Part shown: piece after piece, positions 8,707-16,160 of the stretch | Position numbering within the stretch: the stretch's first letter is position 1 | Layout of the letters: each line of letters begins with the position of its first letter | Source of the DNA: Phocaeicola faecium | GTDB taxonomy: Bacteria; Bacteroidota; Bacteroidia; Bacteroidales; Bacteroidaceae | Length of the DNA: 64,000 nt | Direction: 5' to 3' | NCBI RefSeq assembly: GCF_014837055.1 | Contig: NZ_JACSPQ010000006.1 | Span: 62,001 to 126,000 of the forward strand | Notes under the pieces: model-generated | Database searches by the model: none | Seen by the model: the letters and a program-made list of their open reading frames with translations, nothing else | What the model was told of the DNA's origin: nothing | Made by a program: the position numbers and the translations under genes

Positions 8707-8743
8707 TATAATATAGTAATAACGAATATTTAGGAGGAAAATT

Positions 8744-9208
8744 ATGGCTTATATGTCAGAAGAAGGCTACCAGAAACTGGTTGCCGAATTGAAACATTTG
8801 GAATCTGTAGAACGTCCGAAAATTGTGGCTGCCATTGCGGAAGCACGTGATAAGGGCGATTTGTCAGAAAATGCAGAATACGATGCGGCAAAAGAAGCAC
8901 AAGGCTTGCTGGAAATGAAAATCAATCAGCTGAAAGCTACCATTGGCGACGCCAAGATTATTGATACGTCAAAACTCAATGCCGACACCGTTCAGATTCT
9001 TACTCGCGTGGAACTGAAAAACGTAAAGACAGGCATGAAAATGGCTTATACTATCGTGTCTGAAAGTGAAGCCAACCTGAAAGAGGGAAAGATTTCTGTT
9101 ACTACTCCGATTGCACAGGGCTTGTTGGGTAAAAAAGTAGGCGATATTGCAGAAATCACTATCCCGCAGGGTAAAATCAGCCTCGAAGTTACAGGTATAT
9201 CTTTTTAA
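8744..9208 (+). CDS. greA: Transcription elongation factor GreA
   Basis: A 154-residue GreA, which enters the RNA polymerase secondary channel and stimulates cleavage of backtracked RNA. The N-terminal coiled coil (residues 1-75) carries the acidic tip DLSENAEYDAAKE, with the conserved Asp and Glu that hold the catalytic metal. The C-terminal FKBP-like domain ends in TPIAQGLLGKKVGDIAEI. The start is preceded by GGAGGA at about 8732, an unusually strong Shine-Dalgarno sequence for this phylum. The leader contains an intrinsic terminator, as if expression were attenuated. Confidence 0.97.
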   Translation: MAYMSEEGYQKLVAELKHLESVERPKIVAAIAEARDKGDLSENAEYDAAKEAQGLLEMKINQLKATIGDAKIIDTSKLNADTVQILTRVELKNVKTGMKMAYTIVSESEANLKEGKISVTTPIAQGLLGKKVGDIAEITIPQGKISLEVTGISF

Positions 9209-9215
9209 AAACATA

Positions 9216-9250
9216 GCAAGGCAGGTCTGCTTCGTGCAGGCTTGCCTTTT
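9216..9250 (+). terminator. Terminator after greA
   Basis: GCAAGGCAGGTCTGC (9216-9230) pairs imperfectly with GCAGGCTTGCCTT (9236-9248) and is followed by TTTT. It lies 8 bases past the greA stop and directly before the HIT gene. Confidence 0.65.
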
Positions 9251-9264
9251 TAATATTTATCACT

Positions 9265-9675
9265 ATGGCAACAATATTCAGTAAAATCATTGCAGGAGAA
9301 ATTCCTAGCTACAAGGTGGCAGAAAACGAGTCGTTCTATGCTTTCCTCGATATTAACCCGTTGGTGAAAGGGCATACGCTGGTAGTGCCGAAACGTGAGG
9401 TAGATTACCTTTTCGATTTGAACGACGACGAAGTGGCAGCAATCCATGTATTTGCCAAATCTGTGGCAAAAGCAATCCGGAAAGTTATCCCTTGTAAAAA
9501 GGTAGGCGAAGCAGTTATCGGTTTGGAAGTGCCCCATGCACATATTCACCTGATTCCGATACAGAAAGAATCGGATATGTTGTTCTCTAATCCGAAACTG
9601 AAATTGAGCGATGAGGAGTTTACCCAAATAGCAGACGCTATCCGTAACGCATGGGAAGCAGACAATACCCTGTAA
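9265..9675 (+). CDS. HIT family nucleotide-binding protein
   Basis: A 136-residue histidine triad protein of the Hint branch, cytosolic nucleotide hydrolases that cleave phosphoramidate bonds such as AMP-lysine. The triad HAHIHLIP is at residues 92-99, preceded by the substrate-pocket stretch NPLVKGHTLVVPKR (31-44). The N-terminus IFSKIIAGEIPSYKV is typical, but the zinc-binding cysteine often found there is absent. It follows greA after a short terminator and is probably transcribed in part by read-through. The greA-HIT order is a common arrangement in Bacteroidales as I remember it. Confidence 0.93.
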   Translation: MATIFSKIIAGEIPSYKVAENESFYAFLDINPLVKGHTLVVPKREVDYLFDLNDDEVAAIHVFAKSVAKAIRKVIPCKKVGEAVIGLEVPHAHIHLIPIQKESDMLFSNPKLKLSDEEFTQIADAIRNAWEADNTL

Positions 9676-9708
9676 TGTAAGACCAATTTTCCTATTTGAA
9701 ATAAATAA

Positions 9709-9768
9709 TTCACCCCGAAAGGCGCATATAACGGATTTGTCCGCTGCCTTTCGGGGTGAATCTTTTTT
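9709..9768 (+). terminator. Terminator after the HIT gene
   Basis: A perfect 15-bp inverted repeat, TTCACCCCGAAAGGC (9709-9723) and its complement (9746-9760), followed by TCTTTTTTAT. It lies between the converging HIT and manC genes, and on the minus strand it is followed by an AT-rich run, so it may serve both. Confidence 0.85.
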
Positions 9769-9784
9769 ATGTCGGGAAGAATGT

Positions 9785-10828
9785 TTATGAATATTTTTCT
9801 CCGAATTTCATTTCTACATCATTAACAAATTTGCGGATGGCGTTTTGGTCGTCTTTCTTACAAATCAGCAAGGCATTCCCCCGTTCAACTACCAGATACC
9901 CTTCTAAATCCTGAATCACGGCAAGTTTGTCTTCCGGCATCAGGATGATGTTTTCTTTGCAGTTATATAACAGCGTATTGCTGTTGACGATGACATTTCG
10001 GTTTTCATCTTTCGGCGAAGCGTCGTACAGCGAACCCCATGTACCGATGTCTGCCCATCCGAAGTCGCAAAGCTGTACGTAAACATTGTTTGCCTTTTCC
10101 ATGATGCTGTAATCAATGGAACTGTTCGGGCAGGCACTGAAATCAGGAGTGTCACATTCCACGCGCGGACAAACTTCTGCCATCATTTCATGGAATGCTT
10201 GCAGTATCGTATTGACGTGCCAGATGAATATGCCCGAATTCCAATAAAATTCGTTGCTCTGTACAAATACTTCGGCAAATTCGCGTGCCGGCTTCTCGAT
10301 GAATGTCTTTACCTTATAAAAATTATCTTTTTCTTTTTCGTCTATCTGGATATATCCATATCCCGTTTCAGGATAACTTGGCTTGATGCCTAAAGTCAGC
10401 AGTTTACCGGAGTGTGATGCAAATTCCATTCCTTTCAGGATGGCTTGCTTAAATTCGTCCGTCTTCAGAATCAGATGGTCCGAAGGTGCTACTACAATGG
10501 TAGCGTCCGGATTAACTTTTTGGATAACGTGCGACGCATAAGCGATGGCGGGAGCCGTGTTCCGGCGTTCTTCTTCAACAATCAGCCTGCTTTCATCTAC
10601 TTCGGGGAGCAGATTCTTTACCAACTCTTTGTAATCTCGGTGAGTAGTGATATAAATGTTTTCGGGAGGAATGATTTGTTTATACCGGTCGTAAGTTTGT
10701 TGCAGTAACGTGCGTCCTGTTCCGAAAAAGTCAAGAAACTGCTTGGGCAATGCTTTCCGACTGTAAGGCCAGAACCGACGCCCTATTCCGCCAGCCATAA
10801 TGACACAATAATAGTTAATATTGCTCAT
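9785..10828 (-). CDS. manC: Mannose-1-phosphate guanylyltransferase
   Basis: A 347-residue nucleotidyltransferase that makes GDP-mannose from GTP and mannose-1-phosphate. The N-terminal signature YCVIMAGGIGRRFWPYSR and the KQFLDFFG stretch (about 29-36) are the pyrophosphorylase motifs; VAPSDHLIL (around 114-122), YGYIQI and FIEKP (around 173-177) follow, with WNSGIFIW near 195. The cupin isomerase domain found in long bifunctional enzymes is absent, so this is the monofunctional form. It is the last gene of the leftward metG-flippase-GT2-manC run, separated from the GT2 gene by 139 bp. GDP-mannose also feeds GDP-fucose for capsule and glycoprotein synthesis. Confidence 0.93.
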   Translation of the reverse strand: MSNINYYCVIMAGGIGRRFWPYSRKALPKQFLDFFGTGRTLLQQTYDRYKQIIPPENIYITTHRDYKELVKNLLPEVDESRLIVEEERRNTAPAIAYASHVIQKVNPDATIVVAPSDHLILKTDEFKQAILKGMEFASHSGKLLTLGIKPSYPETGYGYIQIDEKEKDNFYKVKTFIEKPAREFAEVFVQSNEFYWNSGIFIWHVNTILQAFHEMMAEVCPRVECDTPDFSACPNSSIDYSIMEKANNVYVQLCDFGWADIGTWGSLYDASPKDENRNVIVNSNTLLYNCKENIILMPEDKLAVIQDLEGYLVVERGNALLICKKDDQNAIRKFVNDVEMKFGEKYS

Positions 10829-10967
10829 GGTGAAATCAAGGTTTTCGTTAATCTTTTGCTAAGATAGGGCTTATTTCAGAAAAAGCCATCAGAAGCATTT
10901 TAAAAAATGGAAAAATACCCAAAAGTAATGATTGATTAAGCAGTTTTGACTATTTCGGAGAGCAATG

Positions 10968-11927
10968 TTAAAGATAGAAATACGTATTTCCGTATGCGCG
11001 TATCGCCGGATAGAAGAAAGCGCGGACATAGCTGGCTATTCCTTTCTGGCGCGGATAGAAGTAGATATGTTGTTTGTACTTCATACACAGGCGGCAGAGG
11101 CGCAGGAAGCTCAGCACATCCCGTTTCAGCATCAGGTGGCTCAGCGCATGGGGAAGGGCGAATTTCGGGTCGGAGGTGCGGCGTTCGATGTATCCGTAGA
11201 AAAACTTCCATGTAGGCAGGAGCTGCTGTTCGCGGTATTTGCGTATGCCGTAAACGTAGGGTTGCCATGTGGGTTTCGGCGGAATGTGGGAGGCATACCG
11301 TTCCTTGAGGCGGGTCATGGCGGAAGCATTGTGAGGGCGATGCCAGTTTAAGGGACGGTCTACGCATACGATTCCCCTGCCTAAATGGGCGTTTACCGAG
11401 AGCCACCAGTCGTAAACGATGTGTCCGTCCCATTGGGCGAATACATCCTGTAAGAAATCCCTGCGTATCAACATGCTGTGTCCGGGCGTACTGTCGTAAA
11501 AGAGGAGGTAGGAAAGCTCGTAGCAGGGAGTGACCGTCTGCATCGAACCGTCTGTCCGGTAAGTGCTTCCCGTATGGTAGGCAGATATGCAGATGTCGTG
11601 TCTGCCGATGGTTTCCGCTTGCTTCTGTATCTTTTCGGGATACCAGATGTCATCTTGGTCGGCAATGGCAACAAAGTCTCCCGTGGCTTTCGATAGCGCG
11701 TCTTGGAAGTTGCGGTTAAATCCCAAGTTCTGCGTGTTCCGGTGAAAGCGGATGTACGGATAACGTTGGGCATATTCCGTCACGATTTCGGCTGTGTGGT
11801 CGGTAGAGCAGTCATCTTGAATAATCAGTTCGTGTATGGGGTGGGTTTGTGTTACGATAGAGTCTAATTGCTCGCGTAAGAAAACCTCTCCATTATACGT
11901 ACACATTACGACAGAAACGGTCTTCAT
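10968..11927 (-). CDS. Family 2 glycosyltransferase
   Basis: A 319-residue GT-A fold transferase. SVVMCTYNG at 5-13, the nucleotide-contact acidic motif QDDCSTD (37-43) and the DxD-like ADQDDIW (89-95) are in standard order, followed by DWWLSVNAHLG as the acceptor-side acidic motif. It resembles rhamnosyltransferase-type GT2 enzymes of O-antigen and capsule synthesis. No transmembrane segment is evident. It lies 31 bp after the flippase gene in the same operon, so it probably extends the lipid-linked glycan that the flippase exports. Confidence 0.88.
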   Translation of the reverse strand: MKTVSVVMCTYNGEVFLREQLDSIVTQTHPIHELIIQDDCSTDHTAEIVTEYAQRYPYIRFHRNTQNLGFNRNFQDALSKATGDFVAIADQDDIWYPEKIQKQAETIGRHDICISAYHTGSTYRTDGSMQTVTPCYELSYLLFYDSTPGHSMLIRRDFLQDVFAQWDGHIVYDWWLSVNAHLGRGIVCVDRPLNWHRPHNASAMTRLKERYASHIPPKPTWQPYVYGIRKYREQQLLPTWKFFYGYIERRTSDPKFALPHALSHLMLKRDVLSFLRLCRLCMKYKQHIYFYPRQKGIASYVRAFFYPAIRAYGNTYFYL

Positions 11928-11958
11928 AATCTATATGTCTATGTCTTCTATTATATGT

Positions 11959-13401
11959 TTATGCTTTCTTTTTCAATAAATATTGCAGGCTCTCTTTAAA
12001 CGTTACCGAGCCGCTCGCCCAAAGAATAATGATATAAAGCGCGGCGGCGGAAAGTATTTTGGCAAGAGCCAGCAGGTAGATATTTTCTATCGGGCGGGTG
12101 ATGAACGCCACGCCTGCCATGACTGCGGCGGCGATGATGCCGAACGAGAAAATATCTTTCAGGGCGTGGAAGAAGCCGAGGCGTATCTCGCGCCATACGA
12201 AGTAATGCCACACGCCGAGCCATGCTATGTTGACCGCTACATACACCGCAAGCATCGTGTGGATGCCGTAAGGGTAGAGCAGGTACATGGTTATCAGTTG
12301 CACCATTCCTTGTGCGATGGTGTTCCACATAAAGATGTTCGATTTCCCTTTGCTGATAATCAGATTGGTGTAGAGGTTCGTTACGGGGATGAACGCGCCG
12401 CCTACTGCCAAGAGTTGCAGGATGTGTGCGCTGGGCAGCCATTTGTCGGTGATGGCGATGGTGATGAGTTCCGGAGCCACGAGCGACAGCCCTAACATGG
12501 CGGGAAACGACATAAACGCCGTAAATCGGAGCATCTTCCGGAATACCCGTTGCTGGCGGCCGGTGTCGTCAGACACTTGGCGCAATACCGGCAGCGCCAC
12601 GCTGTTTACCATGCCGCTGATGAGCGAGTGCCCCATCAGGTTCCATTTGTTAGCTTGATTAAACTGTCCTACTTCCCGTTCCGAGTAGTAACGCCCCAAG
12701 ATGATGGAAAACAGGTTGTTGTTGATGTGTGTAAAGATGTTTGTTACCAATAGCTTGCTGCTGAAACCAATCATTCCTTTCAGCGGACGGAAATTAATGT
12801 TCCACGTGGGACGCCACGGCGAAAAGTAGAGGTAGCAGAGATTTACTGCCGCCACGTAAACGATGCTTTGGGTGGCGATACCCCAATAAGAAAAGCCTGT
12901 AAGGGCTAACACGACTCCTGCTATTCCGGAAACCGTCAGTGCGATGATAGAGGTCAGCGCCTTTTGTTTCACCATCAGGTTACGGAAAAGGTACGCGCTG
13001 TGTGAGATGCCTAAACTGGCTATCAGGAAGCCTAAAAACGAGTAGCGCGCCAGCGGAACCAGAACCGGCTGGTTATAGAAGCCGGCGATGAGCGGAGCGC
13101 AGAAAAACAGAATCAGATAGAGCGCGAGGCTCACGCCCGAACAAAACCAGAACACGGCGTTATAATCTTCGTGGCGTATGTCTTTCTTGTTTACTAATGC
13201 GGCGGTAAAACCGCTTTCTTGCAGCGAGCCGGCTATCAGCGAGAAAACGCTGAGCATACCCACCATGCCGTAATCGGTGTCGTTGAGGATGCGCGAGGTG
13301 ATGATGCCGAATATCAGGTTCAGCAGTTGCATCGCCCCGTTGTTGATGCCTCCCCACAGGAGGCCTTTGGCAGTTTTGTCTTTCAGCGAGCGTTCCGGCA
13401 T
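11959..13401 (-). CDS. Lipopolysaccharide/O-antigen flippase (MOP superfamily)
   Basis: A 480-residue polytopic membrane protein of the polysaccharide transporter branch (Wzx/WzxC/TuaB-like). The N-terminus KTAKGLLWGGINNGAMQLLN and the segment ESGFTAALVNKKDI are typical of the colanic-acid exporter subgroup. About a dozen to fourteen hydrophobic segments are spread over the length. It would move a lipid-linked oligosaccharide from the inner to the outer leaflet of the inner membrane. It starts 20 bp after the metG stop and is followed by a GT2 gene and manC, forming one leftward run. Confidence 0.88.
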   Translation of the reverse strand: MPERSLKDKTAKGLLWGGINNGAMQLLNLIFGIITSRILNDTDYGMVGMLSVFSLIAGSLQESGFTAALVNKKDIRHEDYNAVFWFCSGVSLALYLILFFCAPLIAGFYNQPVLVPLARYSFLGFLIASLGISHSAYLFRNLMVKQKALTSIIALTVSGIAGVVLALTGFSYWGIATQSIVYVAAVNLCYLYFSPWRPTWNINFRPLKGMIGFSSKLLVTNIFTHINNNLFSIILGRYYSEREVGQFNQANKWNLMGHSLISGMVNSVALPVLRQVSDDTGRQQRVFRKMLRFTAFMSFPAMLGLSLVAPELITIAITDKWLPSAHILQLLAVGGAFIPVTNLYTNLIISKGKSNIFMWNTIAQGMVQLITMYLLYPYGIHTMLAVYVAVNIAWLGVWHYFVWREIRLGFFHALKDIFSFGIIAAAVMAGVAFITRPIENIYLLALAKILSAAALYIIILWASGSVTFKESLQYLLKKKA

Positions 13402-13421
13402 GGTGGGTTTTCAGCAAATCA

Positions 13422-15464
13422 TTATTTTACTTCGCTTCCGGGTTTCACCTCTTTCAGCAGCGAAGTCACGGCGAGCGATCCGTCGAAGTTTTCGGCGCTC
13501 AGTATCATACCCTCGCTCACTAATCCGTTCTTGAATTGGCGCGGGGCAAGGTTGGCGATGAACAATACCTGTTTGCCTACCAGCTCTTCGGGCTTGTAGT
13601 GTTGGGCGATGCCGCTCACGATGGTGCGGTTTTCCAGTCCGTCGGCAATCTTGAATTTCAGGAGCTTCTTCATCTTGGGCACGTTTTCACACTCCAGTAC
13701 CGTACCTACGCGGATGTCTAACTTCTCGAAGTCTTCGAACGAGATGACGGGCTTAATCGGGTTTGCCTTGTAGTTGGCAGCCTCGTTAGCCTTCTTCGTG
13801 TCGAGCAACTTTTGTACCTGAGCTTCGATTACGCTGTCTTCTATCTTCTCGAACAGCAGTTCCGCCTTGCCCAACTCGTGTCCGGTAGGCAGCAGGTCGG
13901 TACGTCCCAACTGTTCCCAGTCGAAGCTGTCTAAGTTCAACATCTTGCGCAGTTTTTCCGAACTGAACGGCAGGAACGGTTCGAAAGCGATGGAAAGGTT
14001 AGCCACTAATTGAAGTGCGATGTTCAGGATGGTAGCCACGCGGTTCATGTCCGTTTTGGCGAGCTTCCACGGTTCGGTGTCGGCAAGGTACTTGTTGCCG
14101 ATGCGTGCCAAGTTCATTGCCTCCTTCTGTGCATCGCGGAACTTGAATACGTTAAGCAGCTTTTCTACTTCCGTCTTTACGTCGGCAAATTCTTTCAGCG
14201 TCTCGCGGTCGTAGTCGGTCAGTTCGCCGCAGGCAGGCACTTTCCCATCGAAATACTTGTGGGTAAGCACCATCGCGCGGTTCACGAAGTTACCGTAAAC
14301 GGCCACCAGCTCGTTGTTGTTGCGTGCTTGGAAGTCTTTCCACGTAAAGTCGTTGTCTTTCGTTTCCGGAGCGTTGGCAGTCAGCACGTAGCGCAGAACG
14401 TCTTGCTTGCCGGGGAAATCGCGCAGGTATTCGTGCAGCCACACCGCCCAGTTGCGCGAAGTCGAAATTTTGTCGCCCTCCAAGTTCAGGAACTCGTTTG
14501 CCGGTACGTTGTCGGGCAGGATGTAACTTCCTTCGGCTTTCAGCATGGCAGGGAACACGATGCAGTGGAACACGATGTTGTCTTTTCCGATGAAGTGTAC
14601 GAGGCGGGTTTCAGGGTCTTTCCACCATTTTTCCCACGAGTCGGGCAGCAGCTCTTTCGTGTTCGAAATGTACCCGATGGGCGCGTCGAACCATACATAT
14701 AATACTTTCCCTTCAGCTCCCTCTACCGGAACGGGGATTCCCCAGTCCAAGTCGCGGCTCACGGCGCGCGGTTGCAGCCCCATGTCGAGCCAGCTCTTAC
14801 ACTGTCCGTACACGTTCGGCCGCCACTCCTTATGGTCTTCCAGAATCCATTTGCGCAGCCAGCCCTCGTGCTTGTCGAGTGGCAGATACCAGTGTTTGGT
14901 TTCTTTCATTACCGGTTTGCTTCCGCTGATGGCACTCTTCGGGTTAATCAGTTCGGTAGGCGAAAGCGTGCTTCCGCATTTCTCGCACTGGTCGCCGTAT
15001 GCGCCTTCGGCATGGCAGCGCGGACATTCTCCCGTAATGTAGCGGTCGGCAAGGAAAGTATGCGCCTCCTCGTCGTAATACTGTTCCGAGGTCTTTTCGA
15101 TAAACTCACCCTTGTCGTACAGCTTGCGGAAGAAATCGGAAGCCGTCTGGTGATGAATGGCCGAGCTGGTACGTCCGTACACGTCGAACGAGATGCCGAA
15201 CTCCTTGAACGAATCTTTGATAAGCGTGTGGTAACGGTCTACCACGTCTTGCGGCGTAACGCCTTCTTTCTTGGCGCGGATGGTGATAGGCACACCGTGT
15301 TCGTCCGAGCCTCCTATGAAGAGCACGTCTTCTTTCTTCAGGCGCAGGTAGCGCACGTAAATGTCGGCAGGCACGTAAACCCCTGCCAAGTGTCCGATAT
15401 GAACCGGTCCGTTAGCGTAAGGCAGTGCCGAAGTAACGGTGGTTCGTTTGAATTTCTTTTCCAT
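13422..15464 (-). CDS. metG: Methionyl-tRNA synthetase
   Basis: A 680-residue class I synthetase that charges tRNA-Met. The HIGH motif is at 22-25 and a KMSKS-like DKISTS motif at about residue 332. The zinc knuckle insert shows [18 protein letters not shown] near 145-165, the form with two CxxC pairs. The C-terminal 110 residues ([20 protein letters not shown] through [16 protein letters not shown]) are the tRNA-binding EMAP-like domain that dimerises bacterial MetRS. It leads an operon with a flippase, a glycosyltransferase and manC, placing a core translation gene upstream of surface glycan genes. Confidence 0.98.
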   Translation of the reverse strand: MEKKFKRTTVTSALPYANGPVHIGHLAGVYVPADIYVRYLRLKKEDVLFIGGSDEHGVPITIRAKKEGVTPQDVVDRYHTLIKDSFKEFGISFDVYGRTSSAIHHQTASDFFRKLYDKGEFIEKTSEQYYDEEAHTFLADRYITGECPRCHAEGAYGDQCEKCGSTLSPTELINPKSAISGSKPVMKETKHWYLPLDKHEGWLRKWILEDHKEWRPNVYGQCKSWLDMGLQPRAVSRDLDWGIPVPVEGAEGKVLYVWFDAPIGYISNTKELLPDSWEKWWKDPETRLVHFIGKDNIVFHCIVFPAMLKAEGSYILPDNVPANEFLNLEGDKISTSRNWAVWLHEYLRDFPGKQDVLRYVLTANAPETKDNDFTWKDFQARNNNELVAVYGNFVNRAMVLTHKYFDGKVPACGELTDYDRETLKEFADVKTEVEKLLNVFKFRDAQKEAMNLARIGNKYLADTEPWKLAKTDMNRVATILNIALQLVANLSIAFEPFLPFSSEKLRKMLNLDSFDWEQLGRTDLLPTGHELGKAELLFEKIEDSVIEAQVQKLLDTKKANEAANYKANPIKPVISFEDFEKLDIRVGTVLECENVPKMKKLLKFKIADGLENRTIVSGIAQHYKPEELVGKQVLFIANLAPRQFKNGLVSEGMILSAENFDGSLAVTSLLKEVKPGSEVK

Positions 15465-15515
15465 ATATTATATAAGAGTTTTGATTGCTTGGGTGTTTCG
15501 GTTACGTTGCGTTTG

Positions 15516-15523
15516 CAAAGTTA
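15516..15523 (-). promoter_or_regulatory. Predicted -7 element TAACTTTG for metG
   Basis: The minus strand reads TAACTTTG at 15523-15516, 52 bases upstream of the metG start. No clear -33 element is seen. Confidence 0.5.
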
Positions 15524-15590
15524 GTGATAATTTGCGACCTTTTTCCGCATCGGCAGACAAAAATAGCACCTCCGGAGCGGGGTAAAAATT

Positions 15591-15680
15591 CATGCGGATG
15601 CGTAAGCCGGTTCTACCGCAAGCGTTACCCGGTTCTACCGCATGTGTTGGGCAACGCATCCGCTTGCGTTTTCGGGTGTT
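15591..15680. repeat. Dispersed CATGCGGATGCG / CTACCGCA repeat
   Basis: GCGGATGCGT (15594-15603) and its complement (15654-15663) enclose two GGTTCTACCGCA units. It is followed by TTGCGTTTTCGGG. It is the same type as at 7215-7297 and shares its parts with the elements at 3282-3320, 37280, 44716 and 51946. Confidence 0.65.
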
Positions 15681-15939
15681 CCGCAGGCTGTCCGAAGCCT
15701 ATGGTTTGGGGCGGGAAATTGAGGCGGATGAGGCGGGTGTGCAATGTCCGCCCGACAGCATTTTTACACTTTTCTTTTTTTGTCTTTTCATATTTTTCTT
15801 TAAATAAAGAACAGTTGGAAGTTGTTGATTTGTAGGTTAATACATTTGATTTGTCAATACGTAAACTTAAATATACGCTTCGACAAACAGCAATGTATTA
15901 GCATAAGTTACATTTGTCCCCTGAAATCTTTGAAATAGG

Positions 15940-16081
15940 GGCAAAGACTGTTCGAAGCGAACGCAGGGAGACAAAAAGAAGCTATCTGATGTAAGCAACC
16001 AATCTCCATTTAGCATAAGATATTAAGTTCTCCTTCTTTCCTGTCAAACTGCGTTCCTTTTCTTTTACAGCACGCTTGCCG
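15940..16081 (-). ncRNA. Candidate structured small RNA, rod-like (6S-like shape)
   Basis: Read on the minus strand from 16081 to 15940, the sequence folds by eye into one long interrupted hairpin. The paired segments are 16080-16076 with 15944-15940 (GGCAA/UUGCC), 16070-16067 with 15951-15948 (CUGU/ACAG), 16056-16049 with 15966-15959 (GAACGCAG/CUGCGUUC), 16045-16042 with 15973-15970 (GACA/UGUC), 16040-16033 with 15981-15974 (GAAAGAAG/CUUCUUUU), and 16022-16018 with 15987-15983. A large internal loop, 10 bases on one side and 7 on the other, lies between the second and third stems. A rod with a central bubble is the shape of 6S RNA. A canonical promoter ends 7 bases before the first paired base. 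No coding sequence and no poly-U terminator were seen. Identity as 6S RNA is a guess; that it is a structured transcript is better supported. Confidence 0.5.
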
Positions 16082-16087
16082 GATATG

Positions 16088-16117
16088 CAAAGATAGCAAA
16101 CATAAAATAGAAGCAAA
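16088..16117 (-). promoter_or_regulatory. Canonical promoter facing left, for the candidate small RNA
   Basis: On the minus strand, TTTG at 16117-16114 and TATCTTTG at 16095-16088 are separated by 18 bases, identical in form to the promoters at 7356 and 26029. No protein gene starts within 600 bp downstream on that strand. Confidence 0.65.
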
Positions 16118-16160
16118 AGGTAAAGAATACATTATTAACTTTCTTAAATTATCTTTTTTT

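Larger units (their letters stand above)
15465..16160. other. 696-bp intergenic region with RNA-like structure
   Basis: Contains the metG promoter, a dispersed repeat (15591-15680), and the candidate minus-strand small RNA (15940-16081) with its promoter (16088-16117). Two plus-strand TACATTTG matches (15841-15848 and 15909-15916) could start the transcript of the large lipoprotein gene at 16161. Confidence 0.6.

Noticed and set aside
14010-14702. Long open frame antisense to metG
   Set aside because: Cys/His/Val-rich translation without family features, inside a confident essential gene.
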